Shown here one piece after another: positions 51,630 through 60,738 of a stretch of 64,000 nucleotides of DNA. The notes under the pieces were generated by a model. The model saw only the letters and a program-made list of their open reading frames with translations, was not told where the DNA came from and made no database searches. The stretch's first letter is position 1; the number at the start of each line of letters is the position of its first letter. The DNA is from Clostridium transplantifaecale. GTDB taxonomy: Bacteria > Bacillota > Clostridia > Lachnospirales > Lachnospiraceae. The stretch spans positions 1,054,001 to 1,118,000 of the forward strand of contig NZ_UYZY01000002.1 in the NCBI RefSeq assembly GCF_900626075.1. The letters run 5' to 3'. A program made the position numbers and the translations under genes.

Positions 51630-52604
51630 ATGCAGAATACAGATGTAACCGCTCTCGGAGAGCTGTTGATTGATTTTATCCAGAACGGGGAATCCGACCA
51701 GGGTAATCCCCTGTTTGAGGCAAATCCCGGAGGTGCGCCCTGTAATGTGCTGGCGATGTTAACCAGGCTGGGCAGGAAGACGCAGTTCATTGGGAAAGTC
51801 GGCCGGGACAGGTTCGGACGGCAGCTTAAGAGAGAACTTGAACATATAGGGATCGGCACGGCGGGTCTTATTGAGGATGTAAAGATTCCGACGACACTTG
51901 CACTGGTGCACAAGCTTCAAAACGGGGACCGGGATTTTTCTTTCTACAGAAATCCCGGGGCCGATATGATGCTTGCTTCCGGGGAAGTGGATTTTGGACT
52001 GATTGAGAGATCAAAGATATTTCATTACGGTTCCTTGTCCATGATGGCCGGACCGTCCAGGGAGGCTACGAAAAGAGCTGTTGAAACATCGGAAAAGGTT
52101 GGTCTGCTGCGCTCCTTTGACCCAAATCTGAGGCCGCCTCTGTGGAACTCGGAGGATGAGGCGAAAGAGCAGATCCGCTATGGCCTGGCTCACTGCGATA
52201 TTCTCAAAATATCCGATAATGAGATACAGTGGCTGACCGGCCTGGAAGACTTTACGGACGGTGTAAGGGAGCTTAAGAAACATTATGATATCAGGCTCAT
52301 CTGCGTTTCCATGGGAAAAGACGGCAGCAGGGCCTATTATGACGGAATAATGGTGGAGGTTCCCGGTTTTATCCAGGAAGGGACCGTTGAAACGACGGGC
52401 GCCGGAGATACGTTCTGCGGCTGTGTGCTCCACTTTGTGCTGGAATACGGCCTTGATAACCTGGATGAGGGTAAAATCAGAGAGATGCTCACATTCGCTA
52501 ATGCGGCGGCCTCGCTCATAACAACGAAGAAAGGCGCGCTGAAGGTGATGCCTGAGAAAGAAGAAATTAAAGCATTAATTTCTGCCCGAAAGGCAGGAAA
52601 ATAA
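51630..52604 (+). CDS. scrK: Fructokinase (PfkB/ribokinase family)
   Basis: 324 residues. PfkB signatures: NPGGAPCNVLAMLTRLG near 31-47, and the catalytic GAGDTFCGCVLHF near 255 with the anion-hole G-A-G-D. The sequence matches the fructokinase branch (VTALGELLIDFI at the start). It phosphorylates fructose to fructose 6-phosphate, which the PPi-dependent phosphofructokinase elsewhere in the window could use. GGAGAGA precedes the ATG. Last gene of the fructoside operon. Confidence 0.88.
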   Translation: MQNTDVTALGELLIDFIQNGESDQGNPLFEANPGGAPCNVLAMLTRLGRKTQFIGKVGRDRFGRQLKRELEHIGIGTAGLIEDVKIPTTLALVHKLQNGDRDFSFYRNPGADMMLASGEVDFGLIERSKIFHYGSLSMMAGPSREATKRAVETSEKVGLLRSFDPNLRPPLWNSEDEAKEQIRYGLAHCDILKISDNEIQWLTGLEDFTDGVRELKKHYDIRLICVSMGKDGSRAYYDGIMVEVPGFIQEGTVETTGAGDTFCGCVLHFVLEYGLDNLDEGKIREMLTFANAAASLITTKKGALKVMPEKEEIKALISARKAGK

Positions 52605-52616
52605 GTTGATTAGCGG

Positions 52617-52653
52617 ATGGAGGCTCCCCGGGGAAAGGGGGGCCTCCATTTTT
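52617..52653 (+). terminator. Terminator after the fructokinase gene
   Basis: ATGGAGGC(T)CCCC pairs with GGGG(G)GCCTCCAT, followed by TTTTT. It separates the operon from the convergent DUF554 gene. Confidence 0.9.
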
Positions 52654-52662
52654 CAATTACAG

Positions 52663-53367
52663 TCAGATAATAAGGCTGAACAGCCAGGAGGAGGGCCAGA
52701 TTAAGATTAAAGACGGCAGCAGGTTTACCGCGCTGATATGCTTAATCTGCGCAATGCTCAGTCCAAGGACAAAGGTAAGCAGCCCTCCCACAGCTATAAA
52801 ATCATTCAACATGGCGGCCGTGGTCAGGGGCATAATGAATTGTGCGGAATAAAAGCAGGCGCATAAAATCAGAAATTGTGGAAGAACGATCAGATTCATT
52901 GCCCGGCCCAGAGTGGCGGCAAAAATCGTGGCAGCAAAAATATCCATGACGGCTTTTGAGAGAAGTATTGTAAAATCACCGGATATCCCCTCGTTAATTG
53001 CTCCGAAAATATTCGTTCCGCTTGCGCAGAAGGTAACCGCGACAATGAGGTAGAAACGCATATAGTCCTCCTTATTACCCGAGATCTTAAAATGCAATTT
53101 TTCCAGAATACGTTCAAACAGTGAATTTACCCTGCGGTCCAGATTCATCATTTCCCCGGCCAGTGCACCCAGTATAAGAGCCAGTATCACGGCGGGCAAA
53201 GACTGGAGTTTTACCATGGAGGTAATCCCGATTGCAATGGCGGCAATGCCGAAAATTGCATTCATCGGCTGCTTGATGCGCTCCGGCACCCGGCTTTTGA
53301 TCGCACTCCCTAAATTCGTCCCAAAGAGGACACAACAGCAATCAATTATAATTCCTTTTGGTATCAT
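52663..53367 (-). CDS. DUF554 family membrane protein
   Basis: 234 residues with six or seven hydrophobic segments. The start IPKGIIIDCCCVLFGTNLGS, then IFGIAAIAIGITSMVKLQSL and LILGALAGEMMNLD, match the DUF554 (YdfK/YqgA-like) family of inner-membrane proteins of unknown function. Charged residues in NLDRRVNSLFERILEKL form one cytosolic loop. It is transcribed alone; AAAGGGA precedes ATG 53367 on its strand. Confidence 0.85.
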   Translation of the reverse strand: MIPKGIIIDCCCVLFGTNLGSAIKSRVPERIKQPMNAIFGIAAIAIGITSMVKLQSLPAVILALILGALAGEMMNLDRRVNSLFERILEKLHFKISGNKEDYMRFYLIVAVTFCASGTNIFGAINEGISGDFTILLSKAVMDIFAATIFAATLGRAMNLIVLPQFLILCACFYSAQFIMPLTTAAMLNDFIAVGGLLTFVLGLSIAQIKHISAVNLLPSLILIWPSSWLFSLII

Positions 53368-53809
53368 ACTTACCCTGTCCCTTTCTCATCACTTATTATT
53401 CTGTTATTGTGCCTGTATATGGGATTTTTCAGAAAAGCTAACCTGCAGGCTAACCCACACGCCCTGTGTATTCCATTCCAGGCAAAAGTGATGTGACATT
53501 TTAACATAGCAGATTTCTGGAGTCAAGATTTGGAAGTGATTATATTTATCATTAGATATAGAGGCGGGATTGTCCTTTAAATAAAGGCGGTATACCCGTA
53601 AATTGCAAAAAAAGTTGGAACGGCGTGTCCATTTCTGCATTTCTGCTCACAACGGCGTCAAATCGGACAGGAGGCCTGTTGACTTTTTTATAAAATTACA
53701 GTAATATCTGACTGACAAAGATATAAAACTTGTCCGCGGTATTTTGAAGAATACGGCGGAAACGCGGAACAATTTGTGGAAATGCCAACAGACAGAAGGA
53801 CACTGGAAT
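53368..53809. other. Gene-free stretch upstream of the GT-C-like gene
   Basis: About 440 nt of AT-rich sequence. I see no credible gene and no convincing promoter. The frame of the following gene is open back to a TTG at 53744, but that extension has no good ribosome binding site. No repeat or folded element was recognised here. Confidence 0.5.
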
Positions 53810-55522
53810 ATGGGAGCAGGAACGGAAGACAGAAACCGCAGCAAAGGTGGAAACCATGCCGGAAACAGAGCGGAGCTGGGTTATAAATCAGACGCCAAAT
53901 CAGGCGGTCCGGCGGACAATAGAAGAGGATTTGGGAAAGGGGCGGCCGCAGCGGGAGGAAACTCCCACGGGTCTGCGCTGGAACGGCTTTGTACGTTCTT
54001 CGTACAGCTTTTATTCGGAGCGGTGCTCTTATTTCTCATTGTCATAAGCGCCGCAACGACCTGCCGTGTGTATGGAGGCGCGGAGAAAGTGCAGTATGGC
54101 CCGGACCAGCCGGTTGTACATATCCTCCTGATGATTCTTTTCCTGGCAGCCGGTGTGTGGTTTTATCGGAAACGCAGGTCGGGGCAATGGAAACACAGCC
54201 TGACCGACAGGCAGTACCGCAGGCTCCTCATTGCACTGGCGGGCTTTTATCTGATATGGCTTTTAATGACAATGTACTGGCCTAATTCGGATCAGAGAAT
54301 GGCGATGGAATCGGCGCGTTCCCTTCTGGCAGGGGACTATTCGCCCTGGGATGAGGTCGGTTTCGTCTATGCGTCCCCAATGGTGCCGGTGGGATATGCC
54401 TATACGTATCCGTCCCAGAACGGACTGATTCTTTTCCTGGCGGTAATTGTCATGATTTTCAGGGACATCACGCCGTATGCGGTTCAGATCCTGAATATCG
54501 GGTTTCTGTTCGGAGGCGTTTACTGTCTCAGCCGTCTGGCGGTGGAACTATTCGGGCTTAAAAGCATCAGGGGACTTCTGATTCTGATATTCGGCTGCCT
54601 GCCGTTTGCCTTTTACATTACATTTGTGTACGGCACCATGCCGGGATTTTGTTTTTCCTCTGCGGCGCTGTATTTACTATACCGATATATCCATACGGAT
54701 AAAATAGGCAGTCTTCTGCTTGCATCATTGTTTGCCGCCGCATCCGTGCTTCTGAAATCAAACTATCTGATCGTGCTGGTTGCGCTTGTCATCTATCTTT
54801 TATCAGAGGGCGTTTTCCGGAAGAGGGCGGGATTTCTGGCTGCCGCGGTTTTAATGGCGGTCATTTATATAGGCAGCGGAAAGGTGATGAATGCTTTTCT
54901 GGAAAATGTGACGGGTAAACCCGTGTCGGGAGGAATCCCTATGACAGCCTGGGTGGAGATGGGACTCCAGGAGGGGAGCCGCGGCCCGGGATGGTACAAC
55001 GGCTATAATGTCAGTGTCTTTGCGGGAAACGGCGAGGATACGGAAAAAACAAAGGAGGCCATCCGGGAGGACCTGATGGACACGATATCGGAATTCGGAG
55101 CGGATCCGGAGGCAGCAGCGGACTTTTTCCTGAGAAAGGCAGAGTCTGTCTGGGCAGAGCCCACCTTCCAGAGTCTGTGGATTCAGGAGGTAAAAGGAGG
55201 CTCCTGGCTTCTGCCGGGATTCACGGATTCCCTTCTTAAAGAGGGAGGGCTTCTGAACAGGGGTTATATGGCCGTCAGTAACTGGTTTCAGACCTTTATT
55301 TATGCGGGAGCCTTTCTGTTCCTGCTGACGGGCATGAAACGGACGAGATGGGAACAACTGATTCCGGCGATTATTTTTATCGGAGGTTTTCTTTTCCATA
55401 TGGCCTGGGAAGGAAAAGGACAGTATACGGTCTGCTATTTTATCCTGCTAATCCCCTACGCCTTTGCGGGAATCGGCAGGACAATAAAATGGCTGTCCGG
55501 CAATGGAGGCGGACAGCACTGA
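53810..55522 (+). CDS. Polytopic membrane protein, GT-C/PMT-like
   Basis: 570 residues. A low-complexity cytosolic N-terminus (about 1-50, G/N/K-rich) is followed by 11 or more hydrophobic segments. The first external loop carries TMYWPNSDQRMAMESARSLL, with an acidic residue where GT-C transferases keep their catalytic D/E. Between the last helices is a soluble stretch (about 390-480) rich in acidic residues. The layout fits lipid-linked-sugar mannosyltransferases (PMT/GT-C), although sequence similarity is only general. AGAAGGA precedes ATG 53810. A likely role is adding sugars to an envelope polymer or protein. Confidence 0.6.
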   Translation: MGAGTEDRNRSKGGNHAGNRAELGYKSDAKSGGPADNRRGFGKGAAAAGGNSHGSALERLCTFFVQLLFGAVLLFLIVISAATTCRVYGGAEKVQYGPDQPVVHILLMILFLAAGVWFYRKRRSGQWKHSLTDRQYRRLLIALAGFYLIWLLMTMYWPNSDQRMAMESARSLLAGDYSPWDEVGFVYASPMVPVGYAYTYPSQNGLILFLAVIVMIFRDITPYAVQILNIGFLFGGVYCLSRLAVELFGLKSIRGLLILIFGCLPFAFYITFVYGTMPGFCFSSAALYLLYRYIHTDKIGSLLLASLFAAASVLLKSNYLIVLVALVIYLLSEGVFRKRAGFLAAAVLMAVIYIGSGKVMNAFLENVTGKPVSGGIPMTAWVEMGLQEGSRGPGWYNGYNVSVFAGNGEDTEKTKEAIREDLMDTISEFGADPEAAADFFLRKAESVWAEPTFQSLWIQEVKGGSWLLPGFTDSLLKEGGLLNRGYMAVSNWFQTFIYAGAFLFLLTGMKRTRWEQLIPAIIFIGGFLFHMAWEGKGQYTVCYFILLIPYAFAGIGRTIKWLSGNGGGQH

Positions 55523-55542
55523 GTTATTATATAGAATAGATG

Positions 55543-55569
55543 TAACGGTTCAGAAACGCTGAACCGTTA
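55543..55569. terminator. Palindromic hairpin between convergent genes
   Basis: TAACGGTTCAG (55543-55553) pairs perfectly with CTGAACCGTTA (55559-55569) around a 5-nt loop. Its right arm includes the stop codon of the amidohydrolase gene on the minus strand. Neither side has a long T-run, so termination strength is uncertain. Confidence 0.6.
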
Positions 55570-56370
55570 AAAATAGATACGTTTTGCATTCCGGTAGAAC
55601 ACGTTATCCCAGTGTTTTTCCGGAATGATTACTTTTGTGAAATCAATATAATCTCCGTAGTTGGCGAGGGGCCAGTCGGTTCCGAACATCAGTTTATCAT
55701 AGCTCTGCGAATAGGAAATCCATGTTTTCAGAGCTTCCACATAACCCTTCTGTTCTTCTAATAGTTCTTCCAGCACCAATTTCCCCTCCAGAAGGCCGGA
55801 TAAATCGGCGGCAACATTCTCATTCTTCTCCAGGACAGCAGCGGCGTCCATCAGCCAGGGATTGCCAAAGTGGCACATGACAAACTGGACGTCGGGATGC
55901 GTGACCGCAACCTCGTCTAGGGTCAGGGGATGGCTGTATTTCAGGAATGCGTTGGAGCCGGCGGTCTGCCCCATATGGATTGCAACCGGTTTCTTATACG
56001 TTTTAGCCAGTTCATAAATGGGTTCATATCTCCGGTCACTGACATAGACAGGACTATAACCGGGATAGAGTTTAATCCCGGCGCAGTTCTCCCTCTTAAG
56101 GTGGATTTCCACAAAGTCGATGGCGTCGGCAATTTCATGGTTTTCCAGATAATCACTGTCAATTCCAATACAGTACCGTAAAAAGCCGGGATAATCATGC
56201 TCAGCCAGGGAAAGGCCGTGGTTCCCCATCACAATGCCCGCCTCAATCTGGTATTTCTCATACTGTCCCCTGAGATGCTCCGCCGTATTTATATGTTCCG
56301 CCCGCTCTGCAATCTTATCAAAATAAGGAGAGCCAGGGCAAAAGTGCAGGTGTGAATCAATGATCTTCAT
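55567..56370 (-). CDS. Amidohydrolase-family TIM-barrel protein
   Basis: 267 residues of the amidohydrolase-2 type. Metal-site H7-x-H9 (IIDSHLHF) opens the barrel; IHMGQTAG near 130, MCHFGNPWLMD near 165 and FGTDWPLANYGD near 232 supply the later histidines and the catalytic aspartate. Related enzymes decarboxylate or hydrolyse aromatic or lactone substrates; the substrate here is open. GAAGGAG precedes ATG 56370. It appears to be a single-gene unit, convergent with the membrane protein gene. Confidence 0.85.
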   Translation of the reverse strand: MKIIDSHLHFCPGSPYFDKIAERAEHINTAEHLRGQYEKYQIEAGIVMGNHGLSLAEHDYPGFLRYCIGIDSDYLENHEIADAIDFVEIHLKRENCAGIKLYPGYSPVYVSDRRYEPIYELAKTYKKPVAIHMGQTAGSNAFLKYSHPLTLDEVAVTHPDVQFVMCHFGNPWLMDAAAVLEKNENVAADLSGLLEGKLVLEELLEEQKGYVEALKTWISYSQSYDKLMFGTDWPLANYGDYIDFTKVIIPEKHWDNVFYRNAKRIYF

Positions 56371-56468
56371 AAAAACACTCCTTCTGAATCAAGGTTTTAT
56401 AGTTATACAATGCAGGATGATAACAAGTTTAGAACTGAATGGGAGAAAAGTCAATGGAGAGTTGGGGG

Positions 56469-56580
56469 GAGAAATGAGAACGCCGCCGGGAATGTTATGA
56501 CCGTGACTGAAGACGCGAAGGTTTTCGTCATTCCGCACGGCCTGCGGGGGCTGAAGTGTTCTCTTTCTTTGTGTGGGAGG
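56469..56580 (-). repeat. Truncated, inverted copy (C) of the structured element
   Basis: Read on the minus strand it aligns with the 5' half of copy B: GAGAACACTTCAGCC (B: GAGGACAGTTCAGCC), then GCGTCTTCAGTCACGGTCAT (B: GCGTCTTCAGTCCCGGTCAT). The apical arms are absent and the sequence jumps to an end CCCGGCGGCGTTCTC, similar to the tails of A and B. GGAATG pairs with CATTCC, so it still folds as a shorter hairpin. Confidence 0.6.
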
Positions 56581-56782
56581 AGGACTTTTATTCATTGTTC
56601 CTAATATGTATGATTTTTAATGTTTAATTGATTTTTTCTTGCTATTGTTTTAGTAGAAAAAATTGAAATCAAAAGTTGAAACCATGAACGGGAACTGCGA
56701 ACTGAAGTCACGAACCTATGAACAGGAACTATGTAGTGGACGCGACAGAGTGTGCCACCCCTTGGAAAAAGAGGACAGTTCA

Positions 56783-57066
56783 GCCGTGGCAGGCGTTGTG
56801 GGATGGCAGAAACCCTGGCGTCTTCAGTCCCGGTCATAGTCTGCCCGTGGGGGAGGAGGACGAAAAAATTTCCGGAGGGAACATTGGAGTCCATCGGCAC
56901 TTACCGAGGTTTTGCACGAGGTTAGTGTCCGTTATGCACTCCGCCAGCGGAAGCGGTTCCCGCAGGAAATTTCTTTCTTCCGTATCCCCACCTAAGCGAT
57001 ATCCTCCGCCCCGGGACTGAAGACTCACCCCTCCCTCTCCCCATCCCACCCTCGCCATCCCTCGGC
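56783..57066 (+). repeat. 280-nt structured intergenic element, copy B
   Basis: Same architecture as 33940-34220. P0: 56783-56806 with 57041-57066. P1: 56820-56833 with 57011-57024, 14 perfect pairs around the shared TCTTCAGTCCCG core. P2: 56847-56873 with 56965-56991. P3: CGGCACTTACC (56895-56905) with GGTTAGTGTCCG (56920-56931). P4: CCGC/GCGG near 56942-56950. P3 keeps a T bulge and a T-T mismatch in the same places as copy A while three base pairs have changed on both sides. With copy C it fills the 800-nt gene-free region before the helicase gene. Confidence 0.75.
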
Positions 57067-57095
57067 GTCCTCGTTTCCCAACAAAAAATCTTTAA

Positions 57096-57124
57096 TTGAC
57101 AAGGCGAAAGAGATCTGCTATATT
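57096..57124 (+). promoter_or_regulatory. Promoter of the DEAD-box helicase gene
   Basis: TTGACA (57096-57101), 17 nt, TATATT (57119-57124), starting 30 nt after the structured element ends. Confidence 0.75.
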
Positions 57125-57145
57125 TTATAAGATATAGTTAAAGTG

Positions 57146-57187
57146 AGAAGATTCGAGAGCTGAGACGTTCCTTGGATCTTCTTTTTT
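57146..57187 (+). promoter_or_regulatory. Terminator-like attenuator in the helicase leader
   Basis: AGAAGATTCGAG (57146-57157) pairs with CTTGGATCTTCT (57171-57182), including two G-T pairs, and is followed by TTTTT. It lies between the promoter and the ribosome binding site, so the helicase mRNA must read through it. Confidence 0.65.
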
Positions 57188-57214
57188 GAAGTTTTGAATC
57201 AGGAAAGGAAAAGA

Positions 57215-58870
57215 ATGGAAGCAGTTAAGTTTGAAGATTTAAATTTAGATGCGAAGATTTTACGCGCAGTTACAGATATGGGGTTTGAGGAGGCTTCGCC
57301 GATTCAGAGCCAGTCAATTCCTCTGGAGATTCAGGGAGTGGATATAATTGGCCAGGCCCAGACCGGAACAGGTAAGACAGCGGCCTTCGGTATTCCGCTT
57401 CTTCAGAAGGTAGATCCGAAGAATAAAAAGTTACAGGCTATTATTCTCTGTCCGACGAGAGAGCTGGCAATCCAGGTTTCCGATGAGGTCAGACGCCTTG
57501 GAAAATATATGCACGGAGTAAAAGTCCTTCCAATTTACGGAGGACAGGAGATAGGAAGACAGATCCGGTCCCTGAAAGACGGTGTACAGGTTATTATCGG
57601 AACACCGGGCCGTGTAATGGATCATATGCGCAGAAAGACCCTGAAACTGGATCATGTTCATACCGTTGTTCTGGATGAGGCGGATGAGATGCTGAATATG
57701 GGATTCTTAGAGGATATGGAGATGATTCTGAGCGAGCTTCCGGAAGAGCGCCAGACCGTAATGTTCTCTGCGACGATGCCGCCGGCTATTGCCGAGATTG
57801 CGAAGAAGTTCCAGAAAGACCCGCAAATCGTAAAAGTAGTAAAAAAGGAGCTGACAGTTCCAAAGGTTACACAGTACTATTATGAAGTGAAGCCGAAGAA
57901 TAAAATAGAAGTTATGTGCCGCCTTCTGGATATGTATGATCCAAAACTGTCTATTGTTTTCTGTAATACAAAAAGACAGGTGGACGATCTGGTGCAGGAA
58001 CTCCAGAACAGAGGATATTTTGCAGAGGGTCTTCACGGAGATTTGAAACAGATGCAGAGAGACCGTGTTATGAACAGTTTCAGAAACGGCAGGACAGACA
58101 TCTTAATCGCAACGGATGTTGCAGCCAGAGGTATCGATGTAGATGACGTAGAAGCTGTATTTAACTATGATATTCCTCAGGATGACGAATACTATGTGCA
58201 CAGAATTGGACGTACGGGCCGTGCCGGCAGAGAAGGAAAAGCGCTCAGCCTGGTAGTGGGAAAAGAAGTGTATAAGCTGAGAGAAATCCAGCGCTATTGT
58301 AAGACGAAGATTCTTCCTCAGCCGATTCCGTCCCTGAATGATGTGACCTCAATTAAAGCAGAGAAGATTCTGGACAGTGTGAGTGAGGTTATCCGGGATA
58401 ATGATCTCGATAAAATCATAAATATTGTGGAGAAGAGAGTCCTTGAGGAGGATTATACCACTCTTGATCTGGCAGCCGCTCTTTTGAAAATGTCTATGGG
58501 AGATGAGTACGAGGATATTACCGAAGAAAAATTCCCGCTCCGATCTCTGGATGATCTGGACGATTATGAGAGAAACAACAGAAATAAAAACAGCCGTGGT
58601 CCGAGAAACAGCCGCAGCGGCGGTGGAGAGAATGTTGCGCGCCTTTTCATCAACATCGGTAAGAACCAGGGAATCAGGCCTGGGGATATTCTCGGCGCAA
58701 TTGCCGGAGAGTCAGGAATGCCGGGCAGCATGGTGGGAAGCATTGATATGTTTGACAAATACACATTTGTAGAAGTGCCGAGAGAACAGGCCGATATCGT
58801 TTTAAAAGCGATGAAGGACGTGAAGATCAAAGGGAAAAATGTGCATATGGAAAAAGCGAACAGCAAATAG
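57215..58870 (+). CDS. deaD: DEAD-box ATP-dependent RNA helicase with DbpA-type RNA-binding domain
   Basis: 551 residues. Core motifs in order: AQTGTGKT (48-55), PTRELA (80-85), GTPGR (129-133), DEAD (154-157), SAT (185-187), then in domain 2 VFCNTKRQVD and HRIGRTGRAGR. A basic linker (NNRNKNSRGPRNSRSGGGEN) leads to a C-terminal DbpA-like RNA-binding domain (ARLFINIGKNQGIRPGDIL and TFVEVPREQADIVLKAMK). It unwinds structured RNA, usually in ribosome assembly, mRNA decay or cold adaptation. The start is ATG 57215 after AGGAAAGGA. An attenuator-like hairpin in its own leader suggests self-control. Confidence 0.95.
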   Translation: MEAVKFEDLNLDAKILRAVTDMGFEEASPIQSQSIPLEIQGVDIIGQAQTGTGKTAAFGIPLLQKVDPKNKKLQAIILCPTRELAIQVSDEVRRLGKYMHGVKVLPIYGGQEIGRQIRSLKDGVQVIIGTPGRVMDHMRRKTLKLDHVHTVVLDEADEMLNMGFLEDMEMILSELPEERQTVMFSATMPPAIAEIAKKFQKDPQIVKVVKKELTVPKVTQYYYEVKPKNKIEVMCRLLDMYDPKLSIVFCNTKRQVDDLVQELQNRGYFAEGLHGDLKQMQRDRVMNSFRNGRTDILIATDVAARGIDVDDVEAVFNYDIPQDDEYYVHRIGRTGRAGREGKALSLVVGKEVYKLREIQRYCKTKILPQPIPSLNDVTSIKAEKILDSVSEVIRDNDLDKIINIVEKRVLEEDYTTLDLAAALLKMSMGDEYEDITEEKFPLRSLDDLDDYERNNRNKNSRGPRNSRSGGGENVARLFINIGKNQGIRPGDILGAIAGESGMPGSMVGSIDMFDKYTFVEVPREQADIVLKAMKDVKIKGKNVHMEKANSK

Positions 58871-58977
58871 CTAAAAAACCAAAAAAATAAAAAGCCAAAT
58901 GCTTAATCGCTGTAATGTTTTAAACAAGCAGGTTATGAAAGAACGTATAATTAGCAGAAGCAAATTACGGTAGATAA

Positions 58978-59007
58978 AACTCCGGAGGACAGCCTTCCGG
59001 AGTTTTT
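58978..59007 (+). terminator. Terminator after the helicase gene
   Basis: AACTCCGGA (58978-58986) pairs with TCCGGAGTT (58996-59004), with T-rich sequence to 59007. Confidence 0.88.
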
Positions 59008-59100
59008 CGCATGCAAATTTACAAATATTTAATTCTGTAATTACGGAATGACGGTGCAAGCAGCATTTTGCAGCAATCTGCGTTGCATCACACTGTTCTT

Positions 59101-59580
59101 TCACGGGTTCTGCTCAACCTCGGGCAGTTCCATCTCATGTTCCATACTGACGAAACCAAACTTTTCATACAGAGGCCGTCCCATGTCCGTCGCTTCCAGT
59201 GAGATTGCCGTAATCCCTTTTTCTCTTGCAGCGGCCACGAGCAGGCCGAGGGTTTGACGGCCGACTCCTCTTCTGCGGTATTCCGGACTGGTGTACATGT
59301 TCATAATATATGCCTTACGGCCATCCGGATTGTGGAAGGTGGGCATGACCCTGAAGAAACTGATACCGCCCGAGCCGGCAAATATTTCACCGTCATAGAC
59401 GAGGTATGCAATATGCGATTCATCGGCCAGGGAATGCCTGTAGTATTCCCTGGACTGTTCCTTTACAACGCTCATATCAACGTCATCGTCCAGTTTATTT
59501 GCCGCCCTTAAAACGATAATTCTCGTTTCCGTGAGCAGTTCCAGGTCTTCCAAAGAGGCCTTTTTATAAGTTAATTCCAT
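59101..59580 (-). CDS. GNAT N-acetyltransferase
   Basis: 159 residues with the GNAT fold: GSGGISFFRVMP (beta-4 region), NMYTSPEYRRRGVGRQTLGL near 93-112 containing the R-R-x-G-x-G acetyl-CoA loop, ISLEATDMGRPLYEKFGFVS at the C-terminal end. The substrate is unknown. Convergent with the helicase gene. The minus-strand start lies at 59580, and the next gene upstream is divergent. Confidence 0.88.
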   Translation of the reverse strand: MELTYKKASLEDLELLTETRIIVLRAANKLDDDVDMSVVKEQSREYYRHSLADESHIAYLVYDGEIFAGSGGISFFRVMPTFHNPDGRKAYIMNMYTSPEYRRRGVGRQTLGLLVAAAREKGITAISLEATDMGRPLYEKFGFVSMEHEMELPEVEQNP

Positions 59581-59770
59581 GTGTTATTCTCCTCTGTAAA
59601 AGCGTCGGTCGGTTGATTCAATACTATCACACAGGGACCGTGCAGGCTATCTTTTTTTAATCTTTGACCCTTCTTTAGAATTTCTTTTGTTTTTCCCCAG
59701 AACCGGCTTTAGAAACGCAGGGTATACTTACGTCATGAAAAAGAAAAAGACTGAAAGGGGAGCTGATAAC

Positions 59771-59971
59771 ATGAGTGCTGAATATTTTACCGAGGTGGCC
59801 GTAGCGTTTCTTGCAAGCGCAGCTGCTTTTAGCATTTTCCTTAATTTTCTCTTACTTGTGAGGGAGGAACTCAAAAAATGTAGTATAATAAAGAAAAAGA
59901 AAAACTACGCGGTTTTGAGGTCTTCCGACAGGATGGAATTACAGAGTCCTGGCACAGTCCTGGGAGCCTGA
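59771..59971 (+). CDS. Small single-helix membrane protein (66 aa)
   Basis: 66 residues with one strong membrane helix (VAVAFLASAAAFSIFLNFLLLV) and a basic cytosolic tail (KKCSIIKKKKNYAVLRSS). GGGGAG lies 9 nt before ATG 59771; the frame is open further up but this start has the best ribosome binding site. It ends 26 nt before the response-regulator gene and is probably co-transcribed with the two-component pair. A role as an accessory or sensor partner is only a guess. Confidence 0.55.
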   Translation: MSAEYFTEVAVAFLASAAAFSIFLNFLLLVREELKKCSIIKKKKNYAVLRSSDRMELQSPGTVLGA

Positions 59972-59997
59972 ACCGGGGATGATATGGAGAGAAAATA

Positions 59998-60738
59998 ATG
60001 GATATACAGAACAGAGCAGGAGAAAGCCGGATTTTACTGGTAGAAGATGATAAGGAAATCAGGGAAGGAATTGAAATCTTCCTGCGCGGACAGGGATACC
60101 GTGTATTCCAGGCGGCAGACGGAGTGGAAGGACTCAAGGTGCTGGAGCAGGAAGAAATCCATCTGGCGGTTGTCGATATCATGATGCCCAGGATGGATGG
60201 AGTGACGATGGTAGTCAAGCTCAGGGAACATTATGATTTTCCGGTCATCTTCCTCTCTGCGAAGTCGGAGGAAGTGGATAAGATCATGGGACTCAATATG
60301 GGAGCCGATGATTATATAACGAAACCGTTTACGCCGATGGAGCTTCTGGCCAGAGTGAATTCTCATCTCAGACGGTACAACAGGTTTATGGCCCTGTTAA
60401 ACAGGAAAGAGGAGAGAGAAGAGGAAGAAAACAGTAATATTTACCGTATCGGCGGGCTTGAGCTCAATGAAGACACGGTGGAGGTAATGGTAGACGGAGA
60501 ACCGGCAAAACTGACGCCGATGGAATTTAAGATTCTCTCCCTGCTGATGAAAAATCCGGGCCGCGTTTTTTCGGCCGATGAAATATATGAAAGAGTGTGG
60601 AACGAACGGGCTGTCAACACGGATACCGTCATGGTGCATGTCAGAAATATCCGTGAGAAAATAGAGATAGACCCGAAAAAACCAAAATACTTAAAGGTGG
60701 TGTGGGGCGTTGGATACAAAATCGAGAAATTACAATAG
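59998..60738 (+). CDS. OmpR/PhoB-family response regulator
   Basis: 246 residues: a receiver with E16, D17 and D18, phospho-acceptor D60 (LAVVDIMMPRMDG) and FLSAKSEEVDK, then a winged helix (GLELNEDTVEVMVDGEPAKL, TVMVHVRNIREKIE). GGAGAGA precedes ATG 59998. It comes before its kinase gene, the reverse of the pair at 36-38 kb. The kinase reading frame overlaps its last 29 nt. Confidence 0.95.
   Translation: MDIQNRAGESRILLVEDDKEIREGIEIFLRGQGYRVFQAADGVEGLKVLEQEEIHLAVVDIMMPRMDGVTMVVKLREHYDFPVIFLSAKSEEVDKIMGLNMGADDYITKPFTPMELLARVNSHLRRYNRFMALLNRKEEREEEENSNIYRIGGLELNEDTVEVMVDGEPAKLTPMEFKILSLLMKNPGRVFSADEIYERVWNERAVNTDTVMVHVRNIREKIEIDPKKPKYLKVVWGVGYKIEKLQ

Noticed and set aside
56718..57020. Plus-strand frame over structured element B
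   Set aside because: Spans the hairpin arms, not conserved in copy A, no ribosome binding site.
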